Below, piece by piece: positions 52,997-61,057 of a stretch of DNA of 64,000 bases. The notes under the pieces are model-generated. The model saw nothing but the letters and a program-made list of their open reading frames with translations. It was not told where the DNA came from and ran no database searches. Source of the stretch: Candidatus Formimonas warabiya. GTDB lineage: Bacteria; Bacillota; Dehalobacteriia; Dehalobacteriales; Dehalobacteriaceae. Every line of letters begins with the position of its first letter. The stretch's first letter is position 1. Location of the stretch: NCBI RefSeq assembly GCF_002777255.1, contig NZ_CP017634.1:5344903-5408902 (forward strand), given 5' to 3'. The position numbers and the translations under genes are program-made.

Positions 52997-53084
52997 CTTA
53001 TTTTGTGGCTATCTACCGGATATTTTTTAGGTTTTATAGCATAGAGTTAGTCGTACGATTTTAGAAAGGAAATATAAAGATTAA

Positions 53085-53141
53085 AAGACAGTAAGCATCT
53101 AATCGATGACGCATAGCATCATCAGAAGCTTACTGTTTTTT
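53085..53141. terminator. Terminator of the activator gene, containing dyad E
   Basis: CAGTAAGC (53089-53096) pairs with GCTTACTG (53128-53135), with an inner GATGA/TCATC pairing, followed by six T. The inner part is the dyad at 53103-53122. Confidence 0.75.
53103..53122. promoter_or_regulatory. Enhancer dyad E (TCGATG-N8-CATCAT)
   Basis: Fifth copy, one half-site degenerate at its first two bases, same 8-bp spacer; about 150 bp upstream of the sigma-54 promoter at 53261 and inside a terminator stem, like dyad B. Confidence 0.5.
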
Positions 53142-53260
53142 GTATTGAGTCCCATGCCTGAAGACTAGAAGCCTTATGATCCGGATCTAGCCTCCAGCAA
53201 CAGCGGTAACACTAAGGGCTAAGAGAATACAGTCCAAAAATTTTTTCTAATGATAAAGAA

Positions 53261-53277
53261 TTGGTACGGTAGTTGCT
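53261..53277 (+). promoter_or_regulatory. Sigma-54 promoter of the ArsB/NhaD-type transporter
   Basis: TTGGTACGGTAGTTGCT: GG 53263-53264, GC 53275-53276, N10 spacing. 36 bases before the transporter ATG. Confidence 0.75.
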
Positions 53278-53312
53278 TAAAAATAATCAAAATATCATTG
53301 GGAGGGGTATAA

Positions 53313-54596
53313 ATGGAGCATTCAACATGGGAAGTGGCACTCTCTGGTGCCATATTTGTCGCAGCCTATGTGCTGATTATTTTGGATAAGTTTGACAGGA
53401 CGATCATCGCGCTGTCCGGTGCGGCATTGATGATATTTTTGAAGATACTTAATCAGGAGGAAGCCTTTCTGGAAATAGACTATAACACCATCGGGCTTTT
53501 GATCAGCATGATGGTCATTGTGATGATCACCAGAAGGTCGGGGGTTTTTGAGTACCTGGCGGTGAAGACAGTAAAAATTGCCAAGGGAGAACCCTTTCAG
53601 ATTATTATCCTCTTATCCCTGATCACAGGCATCATTTCCGCTTTTCTTGACAACGTCACAACCATCCTGCTCATCCTGCCCGTTACATTTACCGTGGCCA
53701 AAGATTTGCATATTAATCCTGTACCTTTCATTATCTCAGAAATATTTGCTTCCAACGTAGGAGGAACAGCCACCCTAATTGGGGACCCGCCCAATATTAT
53801 GATCGGCAGCGCTGTGGGATTAAGTTTTATTGATTTTATCAAAAATGATGCGGTAATTGCTTTCCCCATGATGTTTTTAACCACATATATTTTTGCAGTG
53901 CTGTATAAGAAAAAGCTTACTGCCACGAAAGACGCGAAAGAAAAAGTGATGCAGATGGATGAGACCAGATGCATCACAGATCATACTCTGCTTAGGAAGA
54001 GCCTGATCGTATTAAGTATTACTATTCTAGGGTTTCTCCTGCACAGCCAGCTGCATTTTGAATCGGCCACTATTGCCATCGGCGGAGCAGTCTTGCTTTT
54101 GGCCATTTCAAAGGTGAAGGCGGAAAAGATTCTGGAAGAAGTAGAATGGAAGACCATCTTTTTCTTTATAGGCTTATTTATCATGGTGGGAGGAATCAAA
54201 GAAACAGGCATCATCAAAATGCTGGCCCAGGGTGTTCTGGACTTCACCCATGGGGATTTAGTCTTAACCACCATGGCGATTTTATGGGTATCGGCCATTG
54301 CCTCCGCTTTTATCGACAACATTCCTTTCGTCGCCACGATGATCCCTATGATTAAGGATTTGGGCGCTCTGTCCGGGATGAATCTAAATCCCCTATGGTG
54401 GGCCTTGTCCCTGGGCGCTTGTCTGGGAGGCAACGGCACCATCATCGGCGCCAGTGCCAACGTAATCGCTACAGGAATGGCCGAGGAACGGGGACATAAA
54501 ATTACCTTTGCCAAATATTTTAAAATTGCTTTTCCCGTGATGCTTCTGACTATCGTCATTTGCATGTTTTATCTGTACTTGTTTTATCTGATGTAG
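53313..54596 (+). CDS. Ion transporter (IT) superfamily permease, ArsB/NhaD/citrate-type
   Basis: 427 aa, about 11-12 helices. SAFLDNVTTILLILPVTF, SNVGGTATLIGDPPNIMIG, SAFIDNIPFVATMIPM and the second hairpin GGNGTIIGASANVIATGMAEERG are the duplicated loop motifs of the ArsB/NhaD/P-protein group. Because it has its own sigma-54 promoter with dyads D and E and no ars or pH genes nearby, it is more likely an organic-anion or Na+-coupled carrier of this regulon. GGAGGGG precedes the ATG. Confidence 0.88.
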   Translation: MEHSTWEVALSGAIFVAAYVLIILDKFDRTIIALSGAALMIFLKILNQEEAFLEIDYNTIGLLISMMVIVMITRRSGVFEYLAVKTVKIAKGEPFQIIILLSLITGIISAFLDNVTTILLILPVTFTVAKDLHINPVPFIISEIFASNVGGTATLIGDPPNIMIGSAVGLSFIDFIKNDAVIAFPMMFLTTYIFAVLYKKKLTATKDAKEKVMQMDETRCITDHTLLRKSLIVLSITILGFLLHSQLHFESATIAIGGAVLLLAISKVKAEKILEEVEWKTIFFFIGLFIMVGGIKETGIIKMLAQGVLDFTHGDLVLTTMAILWVSAIASAFIDNIPFVATMIPMIKDLGALSGMNLNPLWWALSLGACLGGNGTIIGASANVIATGMAEERGHKITFAKYFKIAFPVMLLTIVICMFYLYLFYLM

Positions 54597-54662
54597 ATAA
54601 TATTGCATCTCTCCTTTATTAAGGCTGATGCTGAATATCTTTGAAGAGATGGGGGCTTTTTG

Positions 54663-54908
54663 ATGTGTGAGAATTGCGGTTGTCTCACAAACGTAAAAAA
54701 AACACAAATTGAAATATTTGTAAAAGGTTGTAGCAATAAAAATGTCCAGGGCATAATGAAAAGCCTCTCCGGATTACCGGGAGTATATCACGTCGATATT
54801 AATGCCAATAACGGAAAGACAGCCATTGATTACAACCCTGTCCAGACTTCTCTTGCTGAAATTTTGGATATGATGGAAAAATATGGTTTGTATGTAGATG
54901 AAATATAG
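54663..54908 (+). CDS. Small HMA-like (ferredoxin-fold) protein
   Basis: 81 aa from the ATG at 54663 (GGGGG upstream). beta-alpha-beta-beta-alpha-beta pattern of heavy-metal-associated domains (TQIEIFVKGCSNKNVQGIM; GVYHVDINANNGKTAIDYNP). The metal-binding GMxCxxC is reduced to GCSNKN, while an extra CENCGC pair lies at the N-terminus. It may bind metal through that N-terminal motif or be a non-metal relative. A few tens of bases downstream of the transporter gene. Confidence 0.65.
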   Translation: MCENCGCLTNVKKTQIEIFVKGCSNKNVQGIMKSLSGLPGVYHVDINANNGKTAIDYNPVQTSLAEILDMMEKYGLYVDEI

Positions 54909-55006
54909 TTGGGGTTTCTGTCTCGAAAAGTGTCAGTGGGATTACCGTGAAAGATGCAACATCCCCAATAAGTCATCAAACCACACGTGAAAGGGAGGCG
55001 TTGCCT

Positions 55007-55474
55007 GTGCTTAATATCGGCCCGTCGGAATTAATTTGGGAGCTGTTAGATATTGAAAAGGTGATAATTAAACCAGAGGAAAATGTTTATAATTTACGGA
55101 ACGGCCGGCATGTTTATCTTATAGACAAAGCCGCTCGCTATATAGAAAAAAACTACCGGCAGGAACTAACTTTGGAGGAAGTGGCGCGCCTGATCTATTA
55201 TAGTCCCTGTCATTTTAGCCATGTATTTAAACAAATAAAAAGTTGCAGCTTTAGTAAGTACCTTACTCATGTGAGGATAGAGCAAGCAAAAAGTCTCTTG
55301 ACAAGCACAGATTTTCAAATTTCACAGATCGCTAAACTAGTGGGTTATCGAGATGTCCGTTACTTCTGCACTGTTTTTAAACAAAATACGAATAGTACGC
55401 CGACTAACTTTCGTTATAAGCATTTGATGAACAAATTCAAAGAGCCGAGATCAAGTGAAGGTACTCCAGGGTAG
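55007..55474 (+). CDS. AraC-family transcriptional regulator (short)
   Basis: 155 aa from GTG 55007 (GGGAGG 8 nt upstream); a GTG at 54947 in frame would add 20 residues. C-terminal double helix-turn-helix: LTLEEVARLIYYSPCHFSHVFK and ISQIAKLVGYRDVRYFCTVFKQ followed by the family end TPTNFR. The N-terminal part of about 40 residues is too short for a cupin or other effector domain. Convergent with the MFS gene; target unknown. Confidence 0.8.
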   Translation: MLNIGPSELIWELLDIEKVIIKPEENVYNLRNGRHVYLIDKAARYIEKNYRQELTLEEVARLIYYSPCHFSHVFKQIKSCSFSKYLTHVRIEQAKSLLTSTDFQISQIAKLVGYRDVRYFCTVFKQNTNSTPTNFRYKHLMNKFKEPRSSEGTPG

Positions 55475-55536
55475 TTCGATAAAATGGATGTTGCTTTGCC
55501 CCTAAGTGAAGCGACATTTTTATTGTTATTATACCT

Positions 55537-56724
55537 CTACCGTGCCAGACTACGTTCGATACGGGCTGCCGGGCGACTTTTCATCAATAAGCCAATTAGC
55601 CCGGCTAAAATAGGGAGCAGGAAAATAACGAAAACGGCCGAGGAAAGACCCCAAATGTCGCCGATGCGGCCGATCAGAATGACGGCCAGACCCCCTATTC
55701 CTCCGGCAAATCCCATGGTCAGCCCTGCTGCCAGCGCTTTGTTATCCGGAATGGCTTCTTGGGCAGCTACAACAGTGACAGAGAAGCTGGACAATAATGT
55801 TGCTCCCGCCAGGGCCAGGAAGATGGTACCCAAAGTGCCCTGAGAATGGAAAAACGCAAAGAATAGAGGTGTAGACAGTATAAGTGAGCCGACAATTAAT
55901 CGTTTGCGTCCATAAAAATCTGAGATAAAACCGCCCAAGATCCCTCCCAAAGCTCCTGCAAAGAGCATGATGGTGAGCAGGTGGCTGGCGGCAATGTTCG
56001 ATAAGTTTTGTGATTTAAAGTAGAGAGGAAGGATGGTTAACATCCCCGTATAAGCAAGAGAACGAACCGCAATCACCGTGATGATGGCAGAAAGTTCACC
56101 CGCTGCTGATTTGAGCGAGCGGATTACCACGGAAAGTGACGGGGCGGGGCCGGATGAAATATCATTTCGGGGTGCAAATAAGAGGAGCAGGACGGCAACG
56201 AAAATTCCGGGGATCACTGTGATGACGGTGGCCCGTAAACCGTATGCTTGAAATAAAGGTACCAAGAGAAGTGGCCCTAAAGCAAAACCAAAATTGCCAA
56301 AAGCTACAAAAGTGGAGAGTAAAACGGCCTTACGATCACCGCTTAAAACGTTAATCATCGTTGACGCTTGCGGATGGAAAGCGGCTGTACCAAGACCTGC
56401 TAACCCTGCAAGGATCACGAGAATCCAATAGTCCTGAACGATCCCCGTCAGGCTAAGCATCACCGCCATCCATAAAGTGCCCACATGGACCAGCCAACGT
56501 TTACCCTGCCGGTCTAAAAAGTAGCCAAAAAGGGGCTGAATCAATGATGATGAGATGGTAAAAGCAGAGACTAAGATAGCAGCCCGGGTAGCTGTAAAAT
56601 CAGGATTTAAAACAACCAGAAACGGGAGCATCTGGGGTAGATAGTTGCTGTAGAGATCATTAAGCATATGGGCTATAGAAAGTATCGTGATTTTAGAATA
56701 TTGAATTTGGTTTCCCTGACGCAT
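55537..56724 (-). CDS. MFS exporter, fosmidomycin-resistance (Fsr)-like
   Basis: 395 aa, 12 helices. HMLNDLYSNYLPQMLPFLV at helix 1, GYFLDRQGKRW as the 2-3 loop motif, GLGTAAFHPQASTMINVLSG and GGILGGFISDFYGRKRLIVG fit the Fsr subgroup. Divergent from the sulfurtransferase fusion gene, with a CsoR/CstR-like dyad 33 bases upstream of its start, so it could export a sulfur compound or a toxic electrophile rather than an antibiotic. Confidence 0.85.
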   Translation of the reverse strand: MRQGNQIQYSKITILSIAHMLNDLYSNYLPQMLPFLVVLNPDFTATRAAILVSAFTISSSLIQPLFGYFLDRQGKRWLVHVGTLWMAVMLSLTGIVQDYWILVILAGLAGLGTAAFHPQASTMINVLSGDRKAVLLSTFVAFGNFGFALGPLLLVPLFQAYGLRATVITVIPGIFVAVLLLLFAPRNDISSGPAPSLSVVIRSLKSAAGELSAIITVIAVRSLAYTGMLTILPLYFKSQNLSNIAASHLLTIMLFAGALGGILGGFISDFYGRKRLIVGSLILSTPLFFAFFHSQGTLGTIFLALAGATLLSSFSVTVVAAQEAIPDNKALAAGLTMGFAGGIGGLAVILIGRIGDIWGLSSAVFVIFLLPILAGLIGLLMKSRPAARIERSLAR

Positions 56725-56756
56725 GTAAAGACTCCTCTAAGAAGTTTTTTAAATTG

Positions 56757-56773
56757 ATACCCCTCCTGGGTAT
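56757..56773. promoter_or_regulatory. CsoR/CstR-like operator 1
   Basis: ATACCCCTCCTGGGTAT: arms ATACCC and GGGTAT around 5 bases. C-tract/G-tract dyads of this kind are bound by the CsoR family (Cu-sensing CsoR, persulfide-sensing CstR). Just upstream of the MFS start. Confidence 0.55.
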
Positions 56774-56971
56774 ATAATAGCAGCGGTATCTTAAAATTTC
56801 AATAGATGAAGAGGAAATGTTTATTCCCTATATCCCGGGCTGCCCCCCTGTATAGATAACTTAATTTTGTGCGGTCCACTCTTACATAGATTTACTTAGG
56901 ACGAATTGGGAAAAATAAGAAAAATGTTTATTGACATAAACCCTAAATTAAAATAAAATTTAAGTAACATC

Positions 56972-56993
56972 TACCCCTGCCCGGTAGGGGTTA
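56972..56993. promoter_or_regulatory. CsoR/CstR-like operator 2
   Basis: ACCCCT (56973-56978) and AGGGGT (56986-56991) around 7 bases, 18 bases before the fusion gene ATG. With operator 1 it brackets the divergent region; no csoR gene is in the window. Confidence 0.55.
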
Positions 56994-57008
56994 AACGGAG
57001 GAATTCTG

Positions 57009-59471
57009 ATGCAGAAAAAAATTATTATCGTCGGCGGAGTTGCCGGCGGTGCCGGTGCGGCGGCAAGACTGCGCCGGCTGGATGAACAAGCGGAAATCAT
57101 CCTGTTTGAAAAGGGAGAATATATTTCATTTGCCAATTGTGGACTGCCTTATTATCTAGGGGGAGTCATTTCCGAGCGGGAAAAACTTTTGGTCCAAACA
57201 GTAGATAAAATGGAGGAACGGTTTCATCTTGATATCCGGACGAGAAGTGAAGTTACCGCAATTTTTCCAGATGTCAAAGAAGTGGAAGTGGTATCCGGAG
57301 AGCAAATCTACCGGGAGAATTACGATTACCTCGTTCTTTCTCCCGGAGCGGCGCCTGTTGTGCCCCCGGTCCAGGGTGTTGGCACGGAAGGAATCTTTAC
57401 GCTGCGCAATATGGCCGATGTAGATTTGGTTAAGAATTATCTTAGCAACAGCAAGCCCCGCCGGGGGGTCGTGATAGGCGGCGGCTATGTGGGGGTGGAA
57501 ATGGCAGAAAACCTGAAGCAGGCAGGGTTGGATGTCGTTCTCATCGAGGCGGCGGATCAGGTAATAGGGCCGCTGGATCAGGAAATGGCCAGGATTTTAG
57601 AAAAGGCATTGCTTGACAACGGGATAAAATTGGTTCTGAAAGATATGGTGGAGAAGTTTGAGAGAGAAGATAGGATCAGTGTTTTTCTGAAAAGCGGGAG
57701 AAAATTGGAGACAGACCTGGTTGTGCTTGCCGTGGGCGTAAAGCCCGATGTTAAACTGGCCCAAGAGGCCGGATTAGCAATAGGAGAAAAGGGCGGCATC
57801 AAAGTGGATGAACACTTAAGGACCTCCGATCCGTATATCTATGCAGTGGGCGACGCCATTGAAGTCAAGGATTTGGTGAGCGGGCAGTTTTCCCTCATCC
57901 CTTTGGCCGGGCCGGCTAATAAACAGGCGCGGATTGTTGCGGACAATATCTGCGGAAGGACAACAAAATATCAAGGGTCACAGGGGACGTCAATCCTAAA
58001 GGTTTTCCACCTTACCGGCGCTGCAACCGGGAATAATGAAAAAATGCTTCGGGCGGCAGGAACTCCTTACCTCAAGTCATATACCCATTCCGGCTCGCAT
58101 GCCGGTTATTATCCCGGGGCGTTGACCATGACGGTGAAAATCCTTTTTGCCCCTGAAACAGGAAAAATCCTGGGTGCCCAAATTGTGGGGAGCAAAGGAA
58201 TCGATAAAAGAATTGATGTACTGGCTGCTGCCATCAAACAGGGCATGACGGTTTATGATCTGGAAGAGCTGGAGCTTGCCTATGCTCCTCCCTTTTCTTC
58301 GGCGAAGGATCCGGTAAATATGGCAGGTTTTGTAGCCGCCAATATTTTAAAGGGAGACGTAAAAGTCGTTCACTGGGATGAAATGGGAAAGCTGAATCCG
58401 GACGCGTATTTTATCCTCGATGTGAGAACGAAAATGGAATATGAAAACGGGTATTACCCGGGGGCGGTCAACATCCCCCTGGACAATTTGCGCCAGCGTT
58501 TAAATGAAATACCGAAGGATAAAAAGCTTCTCGTCTACTGTAAAATCGGCTTAAGAGGCTACCTGGCCTGCCGGATTTTAACCCAAAACAGTTTCGAAGC
58601 ATTTAACATCAGCGGGGGCTATGATTTATATTTAGCCGGCACCGATCAGAGCGGGAAAAGCTTGAATCTGGATGAACAGATGACCAAAATTGAAGATCCG
58701 GAGAAGCCCAAAAAGCCAGAAACCGAAACGGGCAAAAAAGTGATTAAAATCGATGCCTGCGGCCTCCAGTGCCCAGGGCCCATCATGCGGGTGCATCAAG
58801 AGCTTGAAAATATTTCTGAAGGAGATATATTAGAGATCCATGCGACCGACCCGGGATTTGCCATTGATATTAAAGCTTGGTGCCGCAGAACGGGAAATAC
58901 CTTACTGGAGGTCAAAGCCACGGACATGGATCATGTCGCTTTGATCAGAAAAGGCAGCGATAATGAAGGAAATGGGGCTCAGGTGCCCACCGGGGAGCTT
59001 CCTCAAGGGAAATCTCTGCTTGTTTTCAGCGGTGACCTGGATAAGGCCATGGCGTCTTTCATCATTGCCAACGGGGCGGCAGCGATGGGGCGGAAAGTTA
59101 CCATGTTTTTCACCTTTTGGGGGCTGAATATTTTGCGTAAAGACAGAGCCGTCCCTGTAAATAAGACATTGATGGAGCAGATGTTTGCCCTGATGATGCC
59201 GAGAGGAAGCAGAAAACTTACCTTGTCTAAAATGAATATGGGCGGCATGGGAGGAAAAATGATCCGGGGTATTATGAAACGGAAAAACATTGCTTCCCTG
59301 GAAGAATTGATTGACCAGGCAAAAGCACAAGGAGTAAAGCTGGTGGCTTGTACCATGTCCATGGATGTGATGGGAATCCGGAAAGAAGAACTGATTGACG
59401 GCATTGAGTTTGGCGGGGTAGCGGCCTATCTGGCAGATGCGGAAGAATCCAATGTAAATCTCTTTATTTAA
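57009..59471 (+). CDS. CoA-disulfide reductase-rhodanese-TusA-DsrE fusion
   Basis: 820 aa. Order: FAD/NAD(P) pyridine nucleotide-disulfide oxidoreductase of the CoADR/NADH-persulfide reductase type (about 1-445; VGGVAGGAGAAARLRRLD, active Cys44 in SFANCGLPYYLGG), rhodanese domain (about 450-550; Cys511 in LLVYCKIGLRGY), TusA-like domain (about 575-645; DACGLQCPGPIMRVH) and a DsrE/F-like domain to the end (about 660-820). Such fusions reduce persulfides or polysulfide and hand sulfane sulfur between domains. GGAGGAATT precedes the ATG; CsoR/CstR-like dyads suggest persulfide-responsive control. Confidence 0.93.
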   Translation: MQKKIIIVGGVAGGAGAAARLRRLDEQAEIILFEKGEYISFANCGLPYYLGGVISEREKLLVQTVDKMEERFHLDIRTRSEVTAIFPDVKEVEVVSGEQIYRENYDYLVLSPGAAPVVPPVQGVGTEGIFTLRNMADVDLVKNYLSNSKPRRGVVIGGGYVGVEMAENLKQAGLDVVLIEAADQVIGPLDQEMARILEKALLDNGIKLVLKDMVEKFEREDRISVFLKSGRKLETDLVVLAVGVKPDVKLAQEAGLAIGEKGGIKVDEHLRTSDPYIYAVGDAIEVKDLVSGQFSLIPLAGPANKQARIVADNICGRTTKYQGSQGTSILKVFHLTGAATGNNEKMLRAAGTPYLKSYTHSGSHAGYYPGALTMTVKILFAPETGKILGAQIVGSKGIDKRIDVLAAAIKQGMTVYDLEELELAYAPPFSSAKDPVNMAGFVAANILKGDVKVVHWDEMGKLNPDAYFILDVRTKMEYENGYYPGAVNIPLDNLRQRLNEIPKDKKLLVYCKIGLRGYLACRILTQNSFEAFNISGGYDLYLAGTDQSGKSLNLDEQMTKIEDPEKPKKPETETGKKVIKIDACGLQCPGPIMRVHQELENISEGDILEIHATDPGFAIDIKAWCRRTGNTLLEVKATDMDHVALIRKGSDNEGNGAQVPTGELPQGKSLLVFSGDLDKAMASFIIANGAAAMGRKVTMFFTFWGLNILRKDRAVPVNKTLMEQMFALMMPRGSRKLTLSKMNMGGMGGKMIRGIMKRKNIASLEELIDQAKAQGVKLVACTMSMDVMGIRKEELIDGIEFGGVAAYLADAEESNVNLFI

Positions 59472-59561
59472 TGATCTATCCTGCTGATGCTGAAAGAAAA
59501 TATTTAGATGCCCCAGGGGCCACTCAAAAGGATTTTGAGTAGGCTCCTTGCTATTTATGAT

Positions 59562-60002
59562 TTAGACAGTTATTTTGGACCATTTTTTGAGCAGAATGGC
59601 CTGGATGATTCCCAGCACGGAAAGACAAAATAGGGCAACAAAGTTCGTCGCAGGTTCGTTGCGTATTTGAGGCCAAATATTTAATAGACGCATAAACAAG
59701 CCCAAATTAATAAAACCTAGAGCATTCGCGGCAATAATCCCTTTTAACCAGGCATATTCAAATCCGGTGGCCGATAAAATGCATGAGATTAGAAGTGAGG
59801 TAGCGATACTAAGGGCAATGGTGCCAATAAAGCCAATAATGATTCCGGACGGAGTGTAAATAAGGGGAGGATTTAAGAAGATACTGGAGGCGATTTCCCA
59901 CGGGGTGCTCGTTGCGATGCCTAACTGCAGACAAAGGTAAGTTAAGCCGTCTACAATGACTGCCCCAATTATACCGGTAATAAATATAGAATTAAAGTTC
60001 AT
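59562..60002 (-). CDS. Four-helix membrane protein of unknown function
   Basis: 146 aa with four predicted helices (about 5-27, 50-75, 85-107 and 120-140). No family recognised, though small Clostridial membrane proteins of this length and pattern exist. Isolated; a hairpin at 59516-59548 separates it from the convergent fusion gene. Confidence 0.6.
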   Translation of the reverse strand: MNFNSIFITGIIGAVIVDGLTYLCLQLGIATSTPWEIASSIFLNPPLIYTPSGIIIGFIGTIALSIATSLLISCILSATGFEYAWLKGIIAANALGFINLGLFMRLLNIWPQIRNEPATNFVALFCLSVLGIIQAILLKKWSKITV

Positions 60003-60175
60003 TGGATCAACACCCCGGATGAATTTACGACATAGATCTCACTTAATTTTTTTCTAAGAATATCTCTCAATAATAGTCTTTGCGGCAGTAAAATCCTTTA
60101 TTCATGAAAAAACCAGGATAAAAATCCTTATTTTTCTGCTGCTGCCGTCTCTGCTTCATGGGGTATTCCGTCTGA

Positions 60176-60820
60176 TTATTCGGCAGGCGCCTCCATAGGA
60201 CTGGCGTTTTCTAGGGTAGCCAAAGTTCTGTGGAGTATTACCGCTAATTCCGCTTTGGTAATAGGATCGTCAGGAGAAAATTTTCCCTCGGTTTTTCCTT
60301 TCATAATACCGGTGTTAAATACAAAAGATAATGCATCGGTTTCCTCTTGGTCCAAATTTTCCGTGTCATCATAAACAGGGAACATGAGTGTCATGATTAC
60401 CGATAGCTTTTTAGCCGTAAAGGACTTCTCAATGGCCTTTGCCGCTTCCATTCTGCCGATTCCCCCATGAAGGTCAAAACCAAAGTCGGGTTCGGTGTCA
60501 AAGGCAAAAATCTTATCTAAATATGCGGCAAATTCAGCCCCTGTGACCACCTCTTTCGGCTTAAATTCCCCGGATAAGTCCCCCCATACCCCTTTTTCCT
60601 CCAGGGAAACTATTTCGTCAAATGCCCAATGTTTCCGGATATCTTTAAATTTGGTTTCAAACAGTTTCTCCGGCTCTTCATTATTAATAGGGGCAGATAT
60701 GGGGATAATTTGATCGGAGGGGAGGGTGTTGGTGTCTGCCGAATCAGCAAAAGCCATACCGCATCCCATTAATAAAATTGCCCCTGTTAAAGTAATGCCG
60801 ATTAATTTCTTTTTTACCAC
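60176..60820 (-). CDS. Secreted SLH-domain protein
   Basis: 214 aa. Signal peptide (about 1-26, MVKKKLIGITLTGAILLMGCG; the cysteine could make a lipoprotein, but the -2 Met is unusual) followed by two S-layer homology modules: HWAFDEIVSLEEKGVWGDL and the later TGIMKGKTEGKFSPDDPITKAELAVILHRTL. SLH modules bind pyruvylated wall polymers. No third module and no enzymatic domain, so it may be a small wall protein. Confidence 0.85.
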   Translation of the reverse strand: MVKKKLIGITLTGAILLMGCGMAFADSADTNTLPSDQIIPISAPINNEEPEKLFETKFKDIRKHWAFDEIVSLEEKGVWGDLSGEFKPKEVVTGAEFAAYLDKIFAFDTEPDFGFDLHGGIGRMEAAKAIEKSFTAKKLSVIMTLMFPVYDDTENLDQEETDALSFVFNTGIMKGKTEGKFSPDDPITKAELAVILHRTLATLENASPMEAPAE

Positions 60821-60951
60821 TTTAAGCAGCCTCCTTTTTTATGTTTCATAATTTGGACGTGGCGAAAAGGAAAATTGTTCCCACCCTGGCGAGAAACAAA
60901 AAAGTAGTGTGAGAAATGGAACAAAAGAAGAGGGCTGACGTCTAGAGTAGT

Positions 60952-60970
60952 GGGACAGGTTGCCTGTCCC
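60952..60970. repeat. GGGACAGG hairpin (REP-like)
   Basis: GGGACAGG (60952-60959), loop TTG, CCTGTCCC (60963-60970): a perfect 8-bp hairpin in an intergenic region, resembling the inverted repeat at 20696 and the CCTGTCCCCCTGTCCC stretch at about 62808. No T-run follows. Confidence 0.45.
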
Positions 60971-61057
60971 GCCTAGTCATGCCGGTTATGAATGGGATAA
61001 TAAACCTGCCCCTTGTCCCTCGTTATTCTTGAAAGTATTGTTAGAAAGGGGTGTCAT

